From Clostridium niameyense (lineage in GTDB: Bacteria > Bacillota > Clostridia > Clostridiales > Clostridiaceae), in NCBI RefSeq assembly GCF_001243045.1, contig NZ_LN849007.1:1516989-1580988 (forward strand): a stretch of DNA of 64,000 nucleotides, given 5' to 3'. The notes beneath the pieces were generated by a model. It was not told where the DNA came from, made no database searches, and saw nothing but the letters and a program-made list of their open reading frames with translations. Position 1 is the stretch's first letter, and each line of letters begins with the position of its first letter. A program made the translations under genes and the position numbers. Below are positions 1 to 9,303 of this stretch, in pieces.

Positions 1-1
1 A

Positions 2-976
2 AAATCCGTAGAAAATACCGTAACTGCAACCTATGCAACTCTTACTTTTGGAGAGTTTACAAGTTTTATTTTTTTATACTTATTCTATTTAAAAGATAAA
101 AGAAGTTACAATTTTACTAACTACAAATCTGAAGATAGCATACAACTTTTGTTTGATATATTAGTTATATCTATACCCCTTTGTATCAACGGATTTTTAA
201 CTACAATTTTATCTACTATATCTACATTAATAGTTCCTAGAAGACTTATGAGTATTGGTATAAATTATAATACCGCTCTTTCTATGATAGGTAAGTTCTC
301 TAATATGGCTTCATCTATACCTTTATTTCCTATAATAATTTTAACCTCTATATGTACAATATTAATACCAAATTTATCAGAAAGCCTAAATAAAAAGGAC
401 TACTTTTCCATAGAAAACAAAATTCTTAAAGTATTGAAAATATCCATTATATTAAGCTTAGCTACTGTAGCTGTATGTGTAACTATTCCAAATGAATTAG
501 GATATATGTTCTTTAAGAGAAATGATCTTAAAAATTATATAATTTTCTTATCATTTTGTACACCTTTTGCCTATATATCCGTAGTAAGCTATGCTATCTT
601 AAATGGAATAGGGAAGCAAAAAATATTATTAAAAAACTCTATAATAATTTCAATAGAAGAAGTTATTCTGCTTTATGTCCTTACAGGAATACCTAGTATA
701 AATATATACAGTTGTGGTATTAGTTTGATATTAACCTCTATAACTTCTATAATATTAAATTTTAAAGAAATTACTAAACAATGTTTTATAGATTTAACTT
801 TATTTAATATATTCATATATATATTAAATAGTATATTTGTATTTTTTATATTAAATATAGAAAAAAAAGTTATAAATCTAAACAATGTATATATAAGAAA
901 TTCCGTAATAATTGTTAGCGGATTTCTTATAATGTTTATTTTAAGCTCTATTACTCATATTAAATCAAAAAAATAA
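2..976 (+). CDS. SpoVB-like polysaccharide/lipid flippase, 5' end outside the window
   Basis: The reading frame is open from base 2, so the start lies upstream of the window. Only the C-terminal ~324 residues are seen. They are almost entirely hydrophobic helices separated by short loops, with the stretch LNGIGKQKILLKNSI followed by GIPSINIYSCGISLI, which is typical of the stage V sporulation protein B branch of the MOP flippase superfamily. SpoVB proteins are membrane flippases implicated in spore cortex precursor export; that role here is inferred from family. A strong hairpin terminator follows directly. Several SpoVB paralogues are usual in clostridia, so the exact substrate is open. Confidence 0.8.
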   Translation, partial: KSVENTVTATYATLTFGEFTSFIFLYLFYLKDKRSYNFTNYKSEDSIQLLFDILVISIPLCINGFLTTILSTISTLIVPRRLMSIGINYNTALSMIGKFSNMASSIPLFPIIILTSICTILIPNLSESLNKKDYFSIENKILKVLKISIILSLATVAVCVTIPNELGYMFFKRNDLKNYIIFLSFCTPFAYISVVSYAILNGIGKQKILLKNSIIISIEEVILLYVLTGIPSINIYSCGISLILTSITSIILNFKEITKQCFIDLTLFNIFIYILNSIFVFFILNIEKKVINLNNVYIRNSVIIVSGFLIMFILSSITHIKSKK

Positions 977-987
977 TTTTATATTAA

Positions 988-1021
988 AAAGGTATTGAAA
1001 ATACTTAAATTCAATACCTTT
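988..1021. terminator. Bidirectional intrinsic terminator
   Basis: A 12-bp inverted repeat (AAAGGTATTGAA and its complement) separates the SpoVB-like gene from the convergent small membrane gene at 1026-1424. A/T runs on both sides allow it to serve both genes. Confidence 0.75.
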
Positions 1022-1025
1022 CTTA

Positions 1026-1424
1026 TTAATCTAAGAATTTTTTTAAATATTCCTCAGCCTTTTTATCTTTAATAATTATTTTGTCGTTATTTTTTAATAC
1101 TATTATTAAATTATTATCTTCTTTATATTTTCCTAATATATCTTCATATTTAAATATATGATCTCCTATTATAATTCCATACTTATATCTTCCTATCTTA
1201 GATGAAAGCAAATTACATTTACGATTATATGAAGTATTCAAAATATATTTTTTATTATATTTCTTCTTGCAAACTTCAACATCTACTCCCATTAATCCAT
1301 GCAAAAACATAAATAAAAATACAATATCTATAAAAATTTTAGAAAATAAACTTTTATCTATAAAATCATAGAAAATTCCGTAAAATACTACTATATAGTA
1401 AAAAGACAATATAAGAATTATCAT
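1026..1424 (-). CDS. Small membrane protein of unknown function
   Basis: 132 residues. Two hydrophobic helices (about residues 1-19 and 28-46) are followed by a charged ~85-residue cytoplasmic-looking domain ending in a KNNDKIIIKDKKAEEYLKKF segment. That strand-turn-helix ending resembles small PH-like membrane-associated domains, but I do not recognise a named family. The start ATG has only a weak upstream AAGGTTG. It lies 30 bases downstream of the 69-residue membrane gene at 1454 on the same strand, so the two are probably co-transcribed. Confidence 0.55.
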   Translation of the reverse strand: MIILILSFYYIVVFYGIFYDFIDKSLFSKIFIDIVFLFMFLHGLMGVDVEVCKKKYNKKYILNTSYNRKCNLLSSKIGRYKYGIIIGDHIFKYEDILGKYKEDNNLIIVLKNNDKIIIKDKKAEEYLKKFLD

Positions 1425-1453
1425 AAATGAAATTTCAACCTTGGGATCTAATC

Positions 1454-1663
1454 CTAAATATTGTAATTCACCAACTTTAATTTTTGTAATTCTAATTTCA
1501 CATTATTATAAACAAAATTAATTATATATTTATTTAAAAAAGTTTCTATTATTATTAATAAAATTTTTGTAGAAATCAAATAATTAGTATAGTGTATTAT
1601 TAAAATTCCACCCAATACACTTATAAGTATATATAACTTTTTTATTAAAAAATTAAATTTCAT
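1454..1663 (-). CDS. Small two-helix membrane protein, unknown
   Basis: 69 residues counted from the ATG at 1663, chosen because AAAGGA sits at the right distance upstream. A second in-frame ATG five codons earlier would overlap that site. Two hydrophobic segments cover most of the protein, with a lysine-rich N-terminus and a short polar tail. No family is recognised. It is the first gene of a probable pair with the membrane protein at 1026-1424; both may be lineage-specific. Confidence 0.45.
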   Translation of the reverse strand: MKFNFLIKKLYILISVLGGILIIHYTNYLISTKILLIIIETFLNKYIINFVYNNVKLELQKLKLVNYNI

Positions 1664-1691
1664 ATTTAATCCTTTCATAAAAGATATAAAT

Positions 1692-2105
1692 TTAATAGTT
1701 ATATAAATATTCCAATGCTTTTCTAGTTGTAATAGTTATATTACTTGGCATATTATTAATAGAAAACCACTTCATGTCTTTATGTTTTTGAGGTTCCATA
1801 TTCTTTACTTTCCCTTGTGTAATTTTAGTAAGAAAAGTAGGCGCTACCCAATGAACTTCCTCTTTTAAAACTATATGATTAGTAACTCCTATAAGCTTAA
1901 TTATTTCAACATCTACATTAACTTCTTCCTTAACCTCTCTCTTAATTGCATCTTCTATAGTTTCCCCAAATTCAACCTTTCCCCCTGGTATACACCAATA
2001 TCCTTTCTCTGGCGATCTTTCCCTTAACAATAATAACATCTGGCGCTTTTCATTTAATATAACGGCTCCTACACCAACTCCTATATAATCTCTTCCCTTT
2101 TCCAT
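1692..2105 (-). CDS. Nudix hydrolase (MutT family)
   Basis: 137 residues. The Nudix box is plain: GGKVEFGETIEDAIKREVKE followed by E, fitting G-x5-E-x7-R-E-U-x-E-E, with Asn-Val replacing the usual final Gly-U. The box coordinates Mg2+ for cleavage of nucleoside diphosphates linked to another moiety. The N-terminal GVGAVILNEKRQMLLLLRE strand pattern and WCIPGGK entry resemble the MutT/NUDT15-like group that hydrolyses (d)NTPs, but the substrate cannot be told from sequence. AAGGGGG lies seven bases upstream of the ATG. The gene stands alone between two membrane-protein loci. Confidence 0.9.
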   Translation of the reverse strand: MEKGRDYIGVGVGAVILNEKRQMLLLLRERSPEKGYWCIPGGKVEFGETIEDAIKREVKEEVNVDVEIIKLIGVTNHIVLKEEVHWVAPTFLTKITQGKVKNMEPQKHKDMKWFSINNMPSNITITTRKALEYLYNY

Positions 2106-2165
2106 TTGTATCCCCCTTAAAATCTTAAATATATGAAAATTATAACATTAGATTTTAAAAAATCA

Positions 2166-2214
2166 AAAGGCGTTAATAGCCTTTAATTTTCATTAAAAGT
2201 TATTAACCCCTTTC
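2166..2214 (-). terminator. Intrinsic terminator after the YtgP-like gene
   Basis: A long imperfect hairpin (GTTAATA...TATTAAC with a CTTTAAT/ATTAAAAG inner stem) lies just beyond the stop of the minus-strand flippase gene at 2237, followed by a T-rich stretch on that strand. Confidence 0.5.
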
Positions 2215-2236
2215 AAAAGCAAAACAGTTCTGATTT

Positions 2237-3832
2237 TTATTTTAATCTTTTCTTTATAAAATTAGGTATTAATCTTACAAACTTATTAGGAAGTTTATTT
2301 AAATCTTCCTTATTTAATCCACCAGTTAATGCTAATGCAAAACCATAGAATAAAATTCCTGCCAATATAGCTACAACTGTGGCTAAGAAATTAGTTATAT
2401 ATCCTTTATTCACTAAAGATAACAACATATGAATTCCTTTAAACACAGCAAAAACTACAACGCCCATTATCTCTGCTGATATTAAAGGTTTCACCATAGG
2501 TTTTAATAAATTAAATTTAACCCTCAATGTTTTCTTAATAATTCTATGATTTAATATTATAGGAACTAAAAAACCTACAATACTACCATAAATAGCACCT
2601 TTTATATTTATACTAGGAATAGCTATTAAAAAGTAATTTACAGCTATTTTACATATTATACCTATAAGTGAATATATTGTAGCTATGTTTAATTTGCCTA
2701 TACTTTGAAGTATAGTGGTTTGTATTTGAGCTATAGCCATAAATACTAATACTAAAGCTCCATATCCCATAATGTCATAACCCCTACCTAACTTTAACAT
2801 TTCATATACAGGTCTTGATAATACCCTAAGTCCCACTGCAGAAGGTATAGCTATTAAAAAGCATAATCTAAAGGCATAATTTATATTACTTTTCACTGCT
2901 TTTTTATCCCCATTAACTACAGCTCCTGAAATAGCTGGAAGTATAGCTGCTGATAAAGAAGTTATTATAGCTATTGGTACATTTATAAGCTGTTGATATT
3001 TACCTAAAAATCCATATAGTATTGTGGCCTGACTATTAGTAAATCCACCTACCATAAGACGAGACTTAGTATTATATAAATCCACTATATTACCTGCATA
3101 ATTCATACCTACACATAAAGTTATAGGTAGACCATATTGAATAATTTTTCTTATTAACTGTCTATTAGAATATTTTCTTTCTTTTATTTTGTTGTATTTA
3201 ATTTTCTTATTTCTATTATAATAATTCAGTAAAAATAATGCTGAAAAAAGAGCTCCTATAGAAGTTCCAATAGTTCCTCCAGCACATCCTAATTCTAATC
3301 CATATTTTATCAATAATGCTGCACATACTAAAGAAAATATAGTATTTAATATTTGTTCTATAACTTGAGATACTGCTGTAGGAATCATGTTAGCTCTACC
3401 TTGGAAATATCCCCTATAAGCAGATGCTACTGAAGTAAACAATATAGATGGTGCTAAAGCAACTACTGCTATATAGGCTCTACTATATTGTGTAATATTA
3501 GCTAAAGGTCTTGCTAATATTATCATAAAAAAAGCCATAATAGAACCTAATAGTAAAAGCATAATTCTTGCTAATTTAAATGCTCTTATGGCGTCTTTAT
3601 GTCTATCAGTTGCTGTAAGCTCTGATATAAGCTTCGATATAGCTACAGGTATTCCAGCATTAGTTAAAACAAACATAAAGGCATATATCTGATAAGCTGC
3701 CGTATATATTCCGTAGCCTTCATCCTTTAATATATATCTTAAAATTGGTATGTATAAAAGAGATAAAATCTTTCCTAGTATCCCTGCTATAGAAAGTATA
3801 GCAAAGCCTTTAGTAACTGATTGTTCTTCCAT
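2237..3832 (-). CDS. MurJ/YtgP-type lipid flippase
   Basis: 531 residues with about 14 predicted membrane helices, the usual size for MOP-superfamily flippases. The N-terminus (KGFAILSIAGILGKILSLLY) and the segments GYGIYTAAYQIYAF and SAYRGYFQGRANMIPTAVSQ are characteristic of the YtgP/SpoVB family. In Bacillus subtilis YtgP (MurJ) is one of two lipid II flippases, so a role in moving peptidoglycan precursors across the membrane is likely. GGGGAG precedes the ATG. It is 14 bases downstream of the pseudouridine synthase gene and may be co-transcribed with it. Confidence 0.85.
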   Translation of the reverse strand: MEEQSVTKGFAILSIAGILGKILSLLYIPILRYILKDEGYGIYTAAYQIYAFMFVLTNAGIPVAISKLISELTATDRHKDAIRAFKLARIMLLLLGSIMAFFMIILARPLANITQYSRAYIAVVALAPSILFTSVASAYRGYFQGRANMIPTAVSQVIEQILNTIFSLVCAALLIKYGLELGCAGGTIGTSIGALFSALFLLNYYNRNKKIKYNKIKERKYSNRQLIRKIIQYGLPITLCVGMNYAGNIVDLYNTKSRLMVGGFTNSQATILYGFLGKYQQLINVPIAIITSLSAAILPAISGAVVNGDKKAVKSNINYAFRLCFLIAIPSAVGLRVLSRPVYEMLKLGRGYDIMGYGALVLVFMAIAQIQTTILQSIGKLNIATIYSLIGIICKIAVNYFLIAIPSINIKGAIYGSIVGFLVPIILNHRIIKKTLRVKFNLLKPMVKPLISAEIMGVVVFAVFKGIHMLLSLVNKGYITNFLATVVAILAGILFYGFALALTGGLNKEDLNKLPNKFVRLIPNFIKKRLK

Positions 3833-3845
3833 AATTTACTCCCCA

Positions 3846-4829
3846 TTAAAATTTAAATATATCTTTTTTAATCTTTTTAAATATAGGAGGCAAAGTTTCT
3901 GCAATTGTTTTATTTTTCATGTATTGCAAAGCCTCTGGGCAATCCTTAAAAACTAACTTATATGCATATAAATATTGATATGATAATCCATATTTATTTT
4001 GAAAATAACTATTTAACTTCCTATCCCCATATTTATAATCCCCTATTATAGGATTATTTAGATGACTTAAATGAGCTCTTAATTGATGACTTCTTCCTGT
4101 AATTAATTCTATTTCTAAGAAAGAAAAAGAACCACAAGTTTGAATAGTCTTAACATCCATAGCTATTTTTTTAGTATTAGCCTTAGGACTATCATATATT
4201 TTAGATATATTAGTATCTTCATTTTTAGATATATAAGCCTCGTATATACCATCCTTTATTCTACCTTTTACTAAAGTAGAATAGTATTTTTTAACTTTTC
4301 TCTCTCTTATCATTTCATTTAATGACTTCAAAGCTTCATAATTTTTACCGAATATAACCACACCCGATGTATTTCTATCTAATCTATTACAAGATGCTGG
4401 AGTAAATGTAACTTCCAACTCTGGAGTATAATCTCCCTTATCATATAAATAAGATAGAACATAATCTGTAAGGGTAGGATCTCCGCCTTTTCTATTAGCA
4501 TGAACTAAAACTCCTGGCCATTTCTCAACTAATAGCATATTTTCATCTTCATAAGTAATTTTTAGATGATTATCTATTCTTATAAATTTACTTTTAGCCT
4601 TAGTTTTATTGTCAGTTTTATTGTTACTTTTGTTAACAGTTATGTATTGTGCTTTAACAATATCTCCTTGTTGTACAAAATACTTTTCCTTAGATTTTTT
4701 ACCATTTACTTTTATATCACCTTTTCGTATAGCTTTATATATAGAACTTAGTGGTGTATCTTTAAGCCATTTTCTACAAAATTTGTCTAACCTTTGTCCT
4801 GCTTCATTTACTCCTATTACTATTTCCAT
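3846..4829 (-). CDS. RluA-family 23S rRNA pseudouridine synthase
   Basis: 327 residues from the ATG at 4829. An in-frame GTG two codons earlier overlaps the AAGGAG ribosome binding site and was not chosen. An N-terminal S4-like RNA-binding region (about residues 10-75, LDKFCRKWLKDTPLSSIYKAI) precedes the catalytic domain. The active-site motif reads NRLDRNTSGVVIFGK, containing the catalytic Asp of the H/NRLDxxTSG motif. The GRSHQLRAHLSHLNNPIIGD block completes the RluA signature. It isomerises uridine to pseudouridine in rRNA; which position is modified is not visible. Confidence 0.92.
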   Translation of the reverse strand: MEIVIGVNEAGQRLDKFCRKWLKDTPLSSIYKAIRKGDIKVNGKKSKEKYFVQQGDIVKAQYITVNKSNNKTDNKTKAKSKFIRIDNHLKITYEDENMLLVEKWPGVLVHANRKGGDPTLTDYVLSYLYDKGDYTPELEVTFTPASCNRLDRNTSGVVIFGKNYEALKSLNEMIRERKVKKYYSTLVKGRIKDGIYEAYISKNEDTNISKIYDSPKANTKKIAMDVKTIQTCGSFSFLEIELITGRSHQLRAHLSHLNNPIIGDYKYGDRKLNSYFQNKYGLSYQYLYAYKLVFKDCPEALQYMKNKTIAETLPPIFKKIKKDIFKF

Positions 4830-5186
4830 AGGCACACTCCTTAAAATATAATTACAATAATATTTATATCTTTACATTATATAATTAGCATTTATAAAAC
4901 TTATAATCTACGTACTAACAATTTATTATATATTACTATGATATTTTTATCAAGTAAGTAATAATATGACTTATTTTCAGTTAATAAGGAATTTTTTTGT
5001 AACCCACTTACACTTATTCAATAATATATAAATTTCCCTTTTAATATAATCTAGCTTATATTAAAAATGAAGCTATTTTTTTATATTCTTATTTAATTAT
5101 ATATTAATTTAATGCTTCTTTTATACCTTTAGTTAATCTTGTACAATTTTTTCTCTATGGCTTTTTCAGTATTTAAATTTAAAATT
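4830..5186. other. Gene-poor AT-rich gap
   Basis: No credible gene is seen. On the minus strand at about 5110-5170, two short reading frames separated by one frameshift (TEKAIEKKLYK, then RLTKGIKEALN and a stop) look like the tail of a decayed gene, but this is too short to name. A 6-bp hairpin with a T7 run on the plus strand (5053-5085) has no plus-strand gene to terminate. Confidence 0.35.
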
Positions 5187-5222
5187 ACTACAAAGCTACT
5201 TAAAATTAAATAACTTTGTAGT
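5187..5222. terminator. Intrinsic terminator after the M20 amidohydrolase
   Basis: A perfect 9-bp inverted repeat (ACTACAAAG/CTTTGTAGT) lies 31 bases beyond the stop of the amidohydrolase gene. Confidence 0.6.
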
Positions 5223-5252
5223 ATTTTTATAAAAATATAATTAAATTTTCAA

Positions 5253-6431
5253 TTAAGAATTTAAAAAATCATAAGCAGCTTTGCTTTGAAGCGCTACGCC
5301 AATTGGTATAGCATCTTCATCTATATCAAACAAGCTACTATGAGCTGGATGAACTATTCCTTTTTCTTCATTTCTACAACCTAAATAATAAAATACAGAA
5401 GGTCTCTCCATAGAAAAATAAGCAAAACTTTCTACACCCATACTTGGCTCCTGTAATATTTCTATATTATCTTCACCTATAATATTTTTAGATGATACTA
5501 TAAACTTTTCTAGCATTTCATCATCATTATAAAGACAAGGATAACTTTCCTCTATATCTATTTCGCATTGCCCCCTTAAAGAAGTACAGAAGCCTTCAAC
5601 AATCTCACAAAGCCTTTTCTTTACATATTCTCTGTGTTCTGTTTTCATAACTCTTATAATACCAGATATAGTAACTTCCTCAGGTATTATATTTTGAGCT
5701 GTACCACCATGAATACTTCCTATAGTTAATACTTTAGGATCTTGCGGTGGAAGTTCTCTACTTATTATAGTTTGAAGTGCTAAAATTATATTACTAGCTA
5801 TTATTATTGGATCTACTGAATTGTTAGGTCTCGCTCCATGAGCTCCCTTACCCTTAATTTTTATAGTAAACGGGTTAGAAGCTGCATTTACTACACCTTT
5901 TCTTAATCCTATTTTACCTGTATTTATTTTTTCTTCCACATGCAGTCCTATTACAGCATCTACCCTAGGGTTTTCTAACACTCCCTGTTTTATCATAATT
6001 CTAGCTCCACCTGTGGTTTCTTCCGCAGGTTCAAATAAAAGTTTTACATTTCCATTTAACTTATCTTTTATACTATTTAATATCTTAGCTGTTCCCATAA
6101 GTATTGCAGTATGGGCATCATGACCACAAGCATGCATTCTTCCTTGAATTCTGGATGAATAACTACAACCATTTTTTTCCTCCAGAGGAAGGGCATCCAT
6201 ATCTGCTCTTATAGCTATGGTTTTATCTCCATTTCCCTTTATTAATGCACATATACCTGTATCTGCAGTTTCATAATATTCTATATCTTCATTTCTTAAA
6301 AACTCTTTTATTTTTCCTGAAGTTCTAAAAAGATCATAATCTAATTCTGGATTTTCATGAAAATCTCGTCTTAAATCTATTAATTCTTGTTTTATACCTT
6401 GTGATAACTTTAAAAAATCTATATTTTCCAT
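5253..6431 (-). CDS. M20D-family metal-dependent amidohydrolase
   Basis: 392 residues, full length for the M20D (IAA-amino acid hydrolase / hippurate hydrolase / N-acetyldiaminopimelate deacetylase) group. Metal-site motifs are intact: IRADMDALPLEE, MHACGHDAHTAILMG, LLFEPAEETTGGA and GLHVEE. The dimerisation domain runs from about residue 180 to 290 (GKGAHGARP onward). The enzyme releases an amino acid from an N-acyl derivative using two metal ions. The substrate cannot be assigned: no lysine-pathway genes are near it. GGAGG lies six bases upstream of the ATG, and the gene appears to be monocistronic. Confidence 0.88.
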   Translation of the reverse strand: MENIDFLKLSQGIKQELIDLRRDFHENPELDYDLFRTSGKIKEFLRNEDIEYYETADTGICALIKGNGDKTIAIRADMDALPLEEKNGCSYSSRIQGRMHACGHDAHTAILMGTAKILNSIKDKLNGNVKLLFEPAEETTGGARIMIKQGVLENPRVDAVIGLHVEEKINTGKIGLRKGVVNAASNPFTIKIKGKGAHGARPNNSVDPIIIASNIILALQTIISRELPPQDPKVLTIGSIHGGTAQNIIPEEVTISGIIRVMKTEHREYVKKRLCEIVEGFCTSLRGQCEIDIEESYPCLYNDDEMLEKFIVSSKNIIGEDNIEILQEPSMGVESFAYFSMERPSVFYYLGCRNEEKGIVHPAHSSLFDIDEDAIPIGVALQSKAAYDFLNS

Positions 6432-6505
6432 GGTTAACCTCCAATTAAATTACTTAAACTTAACTATAATATATCTATATTCAAGTCATAAAGATTGGTC
6501 TACAT

Positions 6506-8605
6506 TTATTCCCACTTTATTTCTACTATATCTCCTTGCTTTAATCTATCATAGTATCCTGCAGGTTTACCATTTAAAAGAAGCAGTAAATTTCCTCTAA
6601 CTAAAGATAAATCAAATTCTATATAATTAAATATATCTACGAATATATATTCTTTCTTACCTTTAAGATCAACTTCTTGTCCATTAGCAGTTACCTTTAC
6701 ACTTACAACCTCTTTTGGTAAATCAGTCTTTTTTTCCTCTGCTACAGTAGTTTTTTCTTCTTTTGTATCTAAAATACTACTAGTTATAGCTACTTCATCA
6801 TAAGTTTTATTTTCAGTAATATCTCTTGTTTCTTTTTTAACCTGCACTATATCTTTTTTCTCTTCTTTTATTTTATAAATTCTATCTCCTTCTTTTATTT
6901 TATAACTATCATCTAAAATTTTATCCTCTAAATAATATTTAAAAACTCCTTGTAAATCATCATAATACTTTTTATAATCCCCTAAGGTTTCTGGAAATAC
7001 TATATATACTTCATCATTTTCCTTAATTTTATCATTTAAATTAACTTTATTTCCATTTATAAATCCTAAAGGACACATAGTTTCTATAATGTCATTTATA
7101 AAGAAGCTAATAGAATATACCTTTTTTATATAATCTTTTATAGTAGGTTCAGCATCCCTACCATTTTTAGCAAACTCTATTTCTACTGTATCTCCTTCTT
7201 TTACATTATCCTCTACAGAAGATATTTGTCCATTTATTCTTATTACCGCATTAGAAGATAACGTTCCAAAAGAAACCCTTGGTATATTGTTCAATGTAAA
7301 TCTTATGTTTTTTCCATTTCGTCCTAAAAGCACTTTAGGACTTATACCTCCCTGAATTATTAAATCCATAACTGTATGCTTATGTGAGTTAAACAAACTA
7401 ACTATATTTCCATTCAACATTACATCTATAAAATCGTTTCCTAATCTTCTTATAGATGTTAAAGCTATTCCAAGCACAGTAACTCCTTCACTACCAAAGT
7501 TAGCTTCATTTACAACACAGTCTAAAACAGCTTGTCTATCTTTTACTGCTATTCTCTCTATAGGAAGATTTAATTTTTTTGATATATACTCTTTTAATAA
7601 AGGACTATGAGCACCTCCACCTATAAGAAAAACTGCATTAGGAGATTTATCCCCATTTATTTCTAATATTTTATTTCCTATTTCATCAGCTATCTTTTTA
7701 ACTGTGGGATCTATAACTTTTAAAATCTCTTGTGATTCTATTTTATTTTGCAATCCAATAACATCTGTATACTCTATAGTTTTTTCATCATAACATTGTT
7801 TTTTTATTTTTTCTGCAGTTTCAAAATCTACCAAATAACTTTGAACTATTGCTTCTGTAATTTCATCTCCTGCTAAAGATACCATTCCAAAAGCAGATAC
7901 AGTATCTTTACTACATATAGCAATATCTGAAGTTCCTGCTCCTACATCTACCAAAGCTAAATTTAAAAGTCTTAACTTTCTAGGAATAGCTGCTTCCATA
8001 GCTGCAATAGGCTCTAAAGTTAAACTATCTACAGTAAGTCCTACTTTTTTCATAACGGAATATAAACTATCTATAACATATCTTGGAAGAAATGTAGCTA
8101 TAACTTCTGTTGCTATTTTTTCTCCTTTTTGAAGAAGCAAATTACTTATTACATAATCATTTAAATAATAATTTTTAACAGTATACCCTACACAATAAAG
8201 TTTTCCTTGAGATTTACCAGCAATTTCATCTTCCGCTTTTTTAACTGCTGTAAGTTCCAAACTTCTTATAGTATCTTTATCAATTTCATAACTACTATCT
8301 ATATCAACTTCTACTTTAACTGTATGAGTCTTTAAAAATCTACCTGCTGCCGCAATAGAAACCTTATTAAGCTGTATATTAAGCTTTTCTTCTAAAGTTC
8401 TCTTTACCTTTTCTACTGCACTAGCTACTAAAGTTACATCATGAATTTGTCCATCTATCATAGCTCTTTCTTCATGTTCTATATAACTTTCTTCTAAAAT
8501 ATGAAACTTTTTATCCTTTACTATACCAACTGTTCCTAAAATAGAACGAGTTCCAACATCTAAAGCAAATATTATATTTTGTGAATTAACTTTCATACTC
8601 TGCAT
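6506..8605 (-). CDS. Long FtsA-like actin-fold ATPase with C-terminal extension
   Basis: 699 residues, well over the ~420 of classical FtsA. The N-terminal half has the actin/Hsp70 ATPase motifs: FALDVGTRSILGTVGI (phosphate 1), LALVDVGAGTSDIAIC (phosphate 2) and AVFLIGGGAHSPLLKEYI (adenosine). An SHS2-like segment (about residues 30-110) fits FtsA/PilM. Residues ~400-700 are an extension holding a lysine/glutamate-rich linker (about 575-625) and small beta-rich modules ending in LLLLNGKPAGYYDRLKQGD. There is no obvious FtsA amphipathic C-terminal helix and ftsZ is not adjacent. Clostridia carry this as a second FtsA-domain protein; the function is unknown to me. AGAGG precedes the ATG. Confidence 0.8.
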   Translation of the reverse strand: MQSMKVNSQNIIFALDVGTRSILGTVGIVKDKKFHILEESYIEHEERAMIDGQIHDVTLVASAVEKVKRTLEEKLNIQLNKVSIAAAGRFLKTHTVKVEVDIDSSYEIDKDTIRSLELTAVKKAEDEIAGKSQGKLYCVGYTVKNYYLNDYVISNLLLQKGEKIATEVIATFLPRYVIDSLYSVMKKVGLTVDSLTLEPIAAMEAAIPRKLRLLNLALVDVGAGTSDIAICSKDTVSAFGMVSLAGDEITEAIVQSYLVDFETAEKIKKQCYDEKTIEYTDVIGLQNKIESQEILKVIDPTVKKIADEIGNKILEINGDKSPNAVFLIGGGAHSPLLKEYISKKLNLPIERIAVKDRQAVLDCVVNEANFGSEGVTVLGIALTSIRRLGNDFIDVMLNGNIVSLFNSHKHTVMDLIIQGGISPKVLLGRNGKNIRFTLNNIPRVSFGTLSSNAVIRINGQISSVEDNVKEGDTVEIEFAKNGRDAEPTIKDYIKKVYSISFFINDIIETMCPLGFINGNKVNLNDKIKENDEVYIVFPETLGDYKKYYDDLQGVFKYYLEDKILDDSYKIKEGDRIYKIKEEKKDIVQVKKETRDITENKTYDEVAITSSILDTKEEKTTVAEEKKTDLPKEVVSVKVTANGQEVDLKGKKEYIFVDIFNYIEFDLSLVRGNLLLLLNGKPAGYYDRLKQGDIVEIKWE

Positions 8606-8637
8606 AGTTATACCTCTTTTTTTTTCATAGTTTAAAA

Positions 8638-8660
8638 GCTCATATTCTTAGAATATGAGC
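8638..8660. terminator. Intrinsic terminator after the gene at 8702
   Basis: A perfect 10-bp inverted repeat (GCTCATATTC/GAATATGAGC, 3-base loop) lies between the small unknown gene and the start of the FtsA-like gene. Confidence 0.65.
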
Positions 8661-8701
8661 CTAATAAAATTATATAATATTATAGTAAAATATTCAATAA
8701 A

Positions 8702-9001
8702 CTACTCTGTCAAAGTTATTACTCCATTAGAATCATTTATATAAGGTAAGTTTTTAACAATATCACATATATATTTGTGACGACTTTTTCCATTTTCCTC
8801 AATTTCCATCTTAGTTACTTTCTTGAAGCATAACATATGACACCAAAAGTCAACAAAATCATCTTTTGTAATAAATTCAGCTTCATCATTACCTTTGACT
8901 ATAAAACCAGTATTAAAAGTTTCTAATATTTCTAAATCATCTATTTCGTCATTTATTAGTATATTACATACATCATCCCACATCTTTTTAAAATGGACCA
9001 T
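8702..9001 (-). CDS. Conserved hypothetical protein, 99 aa
   Basis: 99 residues, acidic and soluble-looking, with WDDVCNILINDEIDDLEILE near the N-terminus and FWCHMLCFKKVTK in the middle. I do not recognise a family. An AAGGAGG ribosome binding site stands eight bases before the ATG, and a strong terminator follows, so it is a real, monocistronic gene. A perfect 13-bp inverted repeat lies upstream at 9106-9137, between it and the divergent symporter gene. Confidence 0.6.
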   Translation of the reverse strand: MVHFKKMWDDVCNILINDEIDDLEILETFNTGFIVKGNDEAEFITKDDFVDFWCHMLCFKKVTKMEIEENGKSRHKYICDIVKNLPYINDSNGVITLTE

Positions 9002-9105
9002 TGTTTTTCCTCCTTACCTTTTAAATTATATTGTGATTATTTTTTTAAATATAGTATATCACAATGTGTTTCAGTGTCAATTATTAAAAAACAATAAATT
9101 TTATT

Positions 9106-9137
9106 AATATACTATAATACCTGAATTATAGTATATT
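9106..9137. repeat. Perfect 13-bp inverted repeat in a divergent intergenic region
   Basis: AATATACTATAAT and its exact complement are separated by six bases (ACCTGA). The half-sequence ATAGTATAT recurs at about 9050-9058. On the plus strand a T-rich run follows, so it could terminate a short plus-strand transcript. On position alone it could equally be a repressor operator shared by the divergent genes at 8702 and 9359. The rest of this 357-base gap is AT-rich with no gene seen. Confidence 0.5.
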
Positions 9138-9303
9138 TTTCTTCTTTAAACCTCACATATAATTTTTTAAATACAGCTTTATTTTCTAAAAATAGTTAAA
9201 GCTAGATATTTATTTTTAAATTTTTTAAATTTATTTTTATTTTTATATAAATTCCTCTTTTTAATCATGTCGTTTTTTGTTACAATAACTCGAGTGTGCA
9301 TAA

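Noticed and set aside
5053-5085. Plus-strand hairpin with T7 run
   Set aside because: The stem is only 6 bp and no plus-strand gene or convincing promoter precedes it closely.
5100-5175. Possible tail of a broken gene on the minus strand (TEKAIEKKLYK / RLTKGIKEALN)
   Set aside because: Only ~25 codons across a frameshift; too short to name or to separate from chance in AT-rich DNA.
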